From Absidia repens (lineage: Eukaryota > Mucoromycota > Mucoromycetes > Mucorales > Cunninghamellaceae), in assembly GCA_002105175.1 (NCBI GenBank), contig MCGE01000008.1:1736001-1800000 (forward strand): a stretch of 64,000 nt of DNA, given 5' to 3'. The position numbers and the translations under genes were made by a program. Each line of letters begins with the position of its first letter. Position 1 is the stretch's first letter. Of the stretch, positions 59,096 to 64,000 are shown one piece after another. The notes under the pieces are model-generated. The model made no database searches and was not told the origin of the DNA. It saw only the letters and a list, made by a program, of their open reading frames with translations.

Positions 59096-59961
59096 GCATA
59101 GTTGATGAACGTTGGGTTGATTTTGACTTCAGCAAGTGTGTATCAGATGCTCCGTGGTGCTGTGGTCATTTTCACTGGTCTATTCAGCTACTTGTTTTTA
59201 AATCGACGGTTACGAGCTTTTGAATGGTTCTCGTTGGTGTGTGTTGTGTTGGGTGTTGCGGTGGTCGGACTCTCTTCTGTTTTATTTCCGCAAGCTCGGC
59301 CCAGTGATGGTGTGGAAAAACTCGCGACAGATGTGGATTGGCAATCCTTTGCTGGTGTCCTGCTCATCTTGGGTGCTCAAATTTTTACCGCCACTCAATT
59401 TGTGGTCGAAGAAAAAATTCTGGCTCATTACCATGTGACTCCTCTTGAAGCGGTGGGATTGGAAGGTTCCTTTGGTGTGATCTCAGTGCTTGGTTCTCTT
59501 CCCATTTTACATGTCTTGTTTCGTGATCAAACCGACTATTTTGATATGGTACAAGGCTTTCACGACTTTTTTGATCATCCTGGGGTCTGGCAGACTGGGA
59601 TCGCTATCAGTATATCCATTGCCTTCTTTAACTGGTTTGGTCTCACAATGACGCATACTGTTTCTGCGACTGCGAGAAGTACCATTGATGCGTCAAGGTA
59701 AGTGAAGAATAGAGGTGCCTGCTATAAATGCAGTTGCTTAACAATCCCTTTTTTATTATCATTGTTAGAACATTCTTTATTTGGATGGTCTCGATATATT
59801 TGGGCTGGGAAATGTTTTCTTGGATTCAAGTGGTAGGATTTATTATCATGGTGACTGGTACCTCTTATTTCAATGGCGTTTTACGATGGCCCTTCGCTAG
59901 TGATTCTGAGCGATCTGAAAATGATGGTGAAACCCAACCCTTATTATCCTCCTCAGATTAG
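58336..59961 (+). CDS. SLC35F6: SLC35F6-like drug/metabolite-type transporter
   Basis: Ten-helix membrane protein of the nucleotide-sugar/DMT superfamily, group of human SLC35F6 (C2orf18), an endolysosomal or mitochondrial membrane protein with poorly defined substrate. Exons 58336-58408, 58485-58593, 58731-58995, 59102-59697, 59769-59961; GT-AG, in frame, 411 residues. Family features: SGVCNTILNKYQDMQCVGNC near residues 24-43, TICDLTATTLMNVGLILTSA, SVYQMLRGAVVIFTGLFSYL, LNRRLRAFEW, ILGAQIFTATQFVVEEKILA, and TVSATARSTIDASRTFFIWM. The C-terminus ends in a dileucine-like QPLLSSSD, compatible with endolysosomal sorting. Intron 3 consists largely of a T run (59043-59093). Confidence 0.93.
59043..59093 (+). 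repeat. About 50-nt poly-T tract filling an intron
   Basis: Longest homopolymer in the window; only a few bases (ACGCATAG) separate it from the acceptor at 59101. Confidence 0.85.
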
Positions 59962-60078
59962 ATTCCTTATGATAGTATAATTAGTTGGTCTCTTTTTCTC
60001 CTCCATTTTTGCTTTGTAGTGTATATATATATATTTTTACTTTCTCTTTTGTTTTTTTTTTTTTTGTTTTTTTTTATC

Positions 60079-60084
60079 AATAAA
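60079..60084 (+). terminator. Poly(A) signal for the SLC35F6-like gene
   Basis: AATAAA 118 nt past the stop, after a T-rich stretch. Confidence 0.55.
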
Positions 60085-60943
60085 AGCAATATACTTGCTC
60101 CTGTCTATCATCTTTTATCTGTCATACATCCATGTAATGTACACCCATTTTCCAAAATGTCTTTTATACAACAACTCAATTGGTGATCAACATAGTGATA
60201 GTTACACAATCAATTATGATTTTACACAAGACTACTTGAGGAATGCCCTGACATCATTGTCCAACCCACTTTTTATTTTTTTGACAGCGCTGTTACAAAC
60301 AAATGATCTGGTTCATGGGATATGATTTTAAAAAAGCTTATATAAAGCAGGACTTCTCTTCTTGAAAGTGGGCCGAAAATGTATCTTCAGAGGAAAAGAG
60401 ACTTTTGCGTGATGAAAATAGAGCGTTTGATTACTTTCTGTTGGTTTTTCTTTAAAATGAAACTTTGGCATTCATCGCAAATTGAGATGGGGTTTTCTTT
60501 TTTTGATCAAGTATGTGCGGGAAACCAATTTGGCTGAGAGAATCAATCTGGCAAGAAAGATGAAATACCCGCGTGATTCACAGATGTGCCCGTCTTCTTT
60601 CCAACTGTATTCCTTTTTTTTTTTTTTTTTTTTTTTTTTTGCTATTAGTACATTGCTATCATTGAAACGGTATTTTTTTATTACCTCATTTTCCCATAGA
60701 GGCGTGTTGCATGCTGAGTTATGAAGGTGGTGCTCCCAAAAAATTGCGGCAGTGTGACATTGATGCACAATAGTCTTTCTCGCCTTCTTTCATAACCATC
60801 AATTTTTTCTAGAAACTCTTACAGTAGCACAAACCTTTGATTTTGGGGAAGGTTCATCGGGACTCTAGCTGTTAGATTAAAAACAAAACAAAAACAAAAG
60901 TATGTACAGGGCAGTGATATCATGTACAAGTTTTATAGTCGAT

Positions 60944-60944
<1 letters not shown>

Positions 60945-60974
<30 letters not shown>
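60945..60974. repeat. (TA)n microsatellite
   Basis: About 15 TA units. Confidence 0.9.
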
Positions 60975-61710
60975 CGCAAATATATTGTTATATATATCCA
61001 CTTATTTATATTTTCCTGTGCCATACTTAGGGTTTCTTAAATTTTACGTTCGTTGAGTGCTGGTAATGGCTACCTGATTTTGTTTTCATTTTTCTGCCCT
61101 GAGCGGAGTGTTAAAACCCTGTTGTGGGGAAAGGACCGAGTCCCTATGACCTTTTTTTTTTTTACATTGGAATCACATTATCAAAATAAGCTGCTATAAG
61201 CTTAATTTAACATTAATACAGTTCTTTACGTTGATGATATTAACGTTTGGAAAAAATAAGCTAAATGAAAAATTACGCCGTTGGCGTTGAATTTCGAAAA
61301 TTCTGTACCAGCGCCATACTGCACAATAAAGAAGAAATATGAAACCAGGAATAGATTGTACTGATTCTAAAGCAAACCTGGGCGAAATGAAAAAAAAAAC
61401 CTATTAGGAGACAGGTGTCATAAGCATGAGGCTGTGATAAATCGAAGAACAGACCCTTTCCACATTCAGCCACCGCTATTTTGGGTGGTCTTCCTTCGGT
61501 TTACCGGTTCCCGCATGATTCAATTTGGAAAAACTATAGCACATGGTCCTGCAAAATATTTCAATGAAGACAGACTGGAATAGCAAATTTTTGGTTTTTA
61601 TTTCAAACAAAAAATATACAAGGTAAAATAATGTAAGATGATGAAGATGGGGAATACGAATGAATGATATAAAGTAGAAAATGATAATACAAATAATAAC
61701 AGAAGAGAGT

Positions 61711-62529
61711 CTAACGAATGATAATCATAAATAAAATAATAACAGCTATAGTCACACTAGAAGAGGCCAACAAGACAATACCACGGCTAGCAGGAAAGGA
61801 GCCCTTGATCATAGCTTGCTGCGCATGGAAGTACCTTGAGATGGCAAAAAGTACAAATAAAATCCCTAATACCACAAACATCAATCCCACAAACCGTCCA
61901 GATCGTAATAATTCATCTAAACCACCACCACCGCCACCGCCATGATGGTTTTTGTCCAACCGAAACAACTGTGTCAATGCTAGATAGATAAAAAGATGAT
62001 GATGCAATTCATAAATAAAAATGAGTCTATCCTCTCCTTTTTTTTTTGATTTGTTTGTTTCATTTCATTTTATCTTACCAACGCCAACTGATATCAAAGA
62101 CAGACTTGTTCGAAGCCAAGCTAGATAAGTTCTTTCATTTGCTAATAAGGTTGGAATGACGATATGGATTTCAAAAAAAAAAAAAGAAAAAAAAAGGTCA
62201 GCTGATAATCAGCGTATTTTGTCAAATCTGAATATATTTTCACTACACCTACCTAAATGATCACGAGCCACGCTGCCTTTGTTTTCAAGATAAACTGATA
62301 ATGATGCCCGTTCAATCAAACTAGTCAGGGAGAAGGTATATATTGGGGAGTTTGGTTCCTGCTTTTGTGCAGGCACTTCGTCGCAAGTACTGGAAGACGA
62401 ATGAGTAGATCGTTGCCGTAAAAGTGGTGTATGTTCATCGTGGTCATCATGGCAGGATAAGGAATGACAGTCGTTGGAGCAAGATGAAGATTGAGGAATA
62501 GCGTTGTATGACTTTGAGGTTTGATTCAT
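61711..62529 (-). CDS. DUF202-domain membrane protein
   Basis: Small three-helix membrane protein; the DUF202 (YidH-like) domain also forms the membrane anchor of yeast VTC polyphosphate-polymerase subunits. Exons on the minus strand: 62529-62253, 62141-62079, 61979-61711; GT-AG, in frame, 202 residues. The domain signature ARDHLANERTYLAWLRTSLS is at about residues 87-107, followed by three hydrophobic helices (SLISVGVALTQLF, FVGLMFVVLGILFVLFAISR, GIVLLASSSVTIAVIILFMI). Residues 1-80 are Ser/His-rich and contain a dileucine motif EHTPLLRQR, a possible vacuolar or endosomal sorting signal. A Gly-rich loop separates helices 1 and 2. No SPX or VTC domain is present, so it is a free-standing DUF202 protein. 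Confidence 0.9.
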
Positions 62530-63022
62530 AGTTCATGCAATCCTTTAAGAGTAAAAATAAAGTATTTTCTCTTTAAAAATAATAAGAAAAAGAAAGGATA
62601 ATGAGAATGAATTAAAAAAAGAACAAGAAGAAAAGGAGTTCAGCATATATCAAATCTTTATAAATTTGATTTAGAGTTATAAATTGTTAAAACTTTATTT
62701 TATTGGCCGCCAGTCCCTCTACTTGGATTTTTCAGGGAAATATGATCCAAGCCTCTTCTTGGTGCTATCATAAAAAAAAAGCAGTATAAATTTTACTGAA
62801 CTCCCACTATTATCTTACTTGTAATATACAAATGAATATGAACCAAATAATCAGCTCAATAGTCTATTGTTATTGATGGTTTATCTTGTGGGAGTATTAC
62901 TGCTGCTCACCAATGGTAACTGCAACCGCCACTGTCGGGAGTTCAAAACAATTTTTATTTTTACCAGTCATTTCCTATTTCTCCTTCTTTATCTCTTTTT
63001 TTTTTTTTGCTCCCCTTAAAAT
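62530..63022. other. Divergent spacer, DUF202 / AARSD1 genes
   Basis: 493 bp between start codons. Contains ATTGG (CCAAT on the minus strand) near 62701-62706 and T-rich sequence before 63023; no gene seen. Confidence 0.5.
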
Positions 63023-64000
63023 ATGCCGTCCACTCATACACAAGTACCTGTTGGTGACCTTCATTGCCAGCATGACACTTATTGCAAAGAATACTCAACA
63101 CAGTGTATCTCCTGCTCTGAAAAGCCCGATAAAAAAGGTTTTTATCAAGTGAAGCTCATCGATACAAGTAAGCTTTATTTTTTTTTTCTACAAAAAAATG
63201 GTTATATCAAATATGACTCACCTTATTTTATATATATATAAATATATCCTATTGTTGTAGTTCTTTTCCCGGAAGGTGGCGGTCAACCAGCTGACACTGG
63301 CTACATCAACGATACCATTAAGGTGTACAATGTGCAACGACAAAAGCTCGAACATATCCATTACACGAAAGAGCCTGTGGACGTAGGTCAAGTCAAACTG
63401 ACGCTGGACTGGGATCGCCGTTTTGATCATGTACAACAACATAGTGGCCAACATCTTCTCAGTGCAATTTTGGAACAAGCCCCGTATTTCCTGGAAACCG
63501 TTGGATGGAGCATGAAGGAAAAAACAAGCTATGTCGAACTAGGTACCATCAACAAGGCACCTCCCACACAAGCACAACTGGATGAAGTTGAACAAAAAAT
63601 CAATGACGCGATTCTCAAGGCGGTGCCTGTGATTTGCCATACAACATCCATGAACAACAACAACAACAACAACAACATCACTGATGATCAAGATGATTCT
63701 GCGTCTCGTCCTGATTCCTTGCCTGCTGATTATGTTGGTGCTGAAGGCGTGATCCGGACGATTGAAATTGAGGGGTTGGACAAGAACCCTTGCTGCGGCA
63801 CTCACATCTCACATCTTGGCCATTTGCAGTCGGTCAAGCTTCTTCATACCGAAACCATCCGTGGTGGGAACACGCGACTGTATTTTGTGTTTGGACAACG
63901 TGTGCTAACGAACCTTGGTGAACTGTATGATCTGAGCCGCCAACTGACCAAATCCTTGTCGGTGGCTCCCCACGACTTTATCGATAGCGTGCAACGACTC
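63023..64000 (+). CDS. AARSD1: Alanyl-tRNA editing protein (AARSD1/AlaX type), 3'-truncated
   Basis: Free-standing trans-editing enzyme that hydrolyses Ser- or Gly-mischarged tRNA-Ala. Exon 1 is 63023-63167, exon 2 starts at 63261 and runs off the window; GT-AG junction in frame, about 295 residues visible. Exon 1 encodes HDTYCKEYSTQCISCSE and GFYQVKLIDT; then ILFPEGGGQPADTGYI, the usual start of the editing-domain barrel. Zinc ligands are seen as the HxxxH in FDHVQQHSGQHLLSA and the Cys/His of CCGTHISH, the AlaX signature. An Asn run (about residues 191-200, MNNNNNNNNIT) is inserted between the two zinc-ligand parts. Stop not reached; the C-terminal part is unknown. Confidence 0.92.

Larger units (their letters stand above)
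59962..61710. other. Intergenic AT-rich region
   Basis: SLC35F6 poly(A) signal at 60079-60084, T tract at 60616-60640 and (TA)n at 60945-60974. Frames such as 60768-60472 (-) contain a translated poly-A tract and have no visible family match. Confidence 0.45.

Overview
The window looks like a piece of a filamentous-fungus nuclear genome, most probably early-diverging (Mucoromycota, Mucorales-like). Genes are split by many short GT-AG introns (most 55-110 nt), non-coding DNA is AT-rich with very many poly-A/poly-T tracts, and proteins carry low-complexity Gln, Asn, Ser and Asp runs. Several products (ARMC8/GID5, Integrator subunit 9, an Aarsd1-type editing enzyme, an SLC35F6-type transporter) are typical of a fungus that has kept animal-like gene sets. 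The species assignment is inference; no rRNA or mitochondrial marker is present.

Layout. 1-1064: 3' part of ribosomal protein L3 (+). 1456-3503: a long composite repeat. 3834-7217: Rho GEF (DH-PH, -). 8332-9403: F-box protein (-). 9965-14286: gene-poor, with two decayed gene remnants and two repeat copies. 14287-14359: tRNA-Cys(GCA) (-). 15495-18778: 14-exon ARMC8/GID5 (+). 19386-20380: V-ATPase subunit c (-), divergent from an MBOAT lysophospholipid acyltransferase-like gene at 20599-22185 (+). 22541-24267: monocarboxylate-type MFS transporter (+). 26400-27933: phosphopantetheine adenylyltransferase (-). 28142-28509: gene remnant (-). 28845-29954: GATA factor (-). 30570-34466: coiled-coil protein with a Uds1-like segment (-). 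34863-37256: Integrator subunit 9 (-). 37465-39641: RNF126-like RING E3 (-). 40198-42684: arrestin-domain protein (+). 42956-52150: about 9 kb of dispersed and inverted repeats with no convincing gene. 53604-55777: unknown conserved-looking protein (-). 56836-57684: TAF9 (+). 58336-59961: SLC35F6-like transporter (+). 61711-62529: DUF202 membrane protein (-). 63023-64000: alanyl-tRNA editing protein (+, runs off the window).

The protein-coding genes are housekeeping and regulatory functions with no obvious common pathway; they do not form a cluster. The least explained material is a dispersed repeat family (eight copies). The short form carries a CACGTG-containing left end, a TATA-like stretch, a core able to form a GGG[GAAA]CCC hairpin, and several AATAAA signals. 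Three long copies (1456-3503, 42956-45045, and inverted 47415-49505) carry an extra ~1.1 kb unit that looks like a spliced, polyadenylated, non-coding transcription unit: TATA box, two introns with intact GT/AG in all three copies, a 10-bp tandem array and AATAAA. This unit is visibly more conserved between copies than its flanks and is my main candidate for something undescribed.
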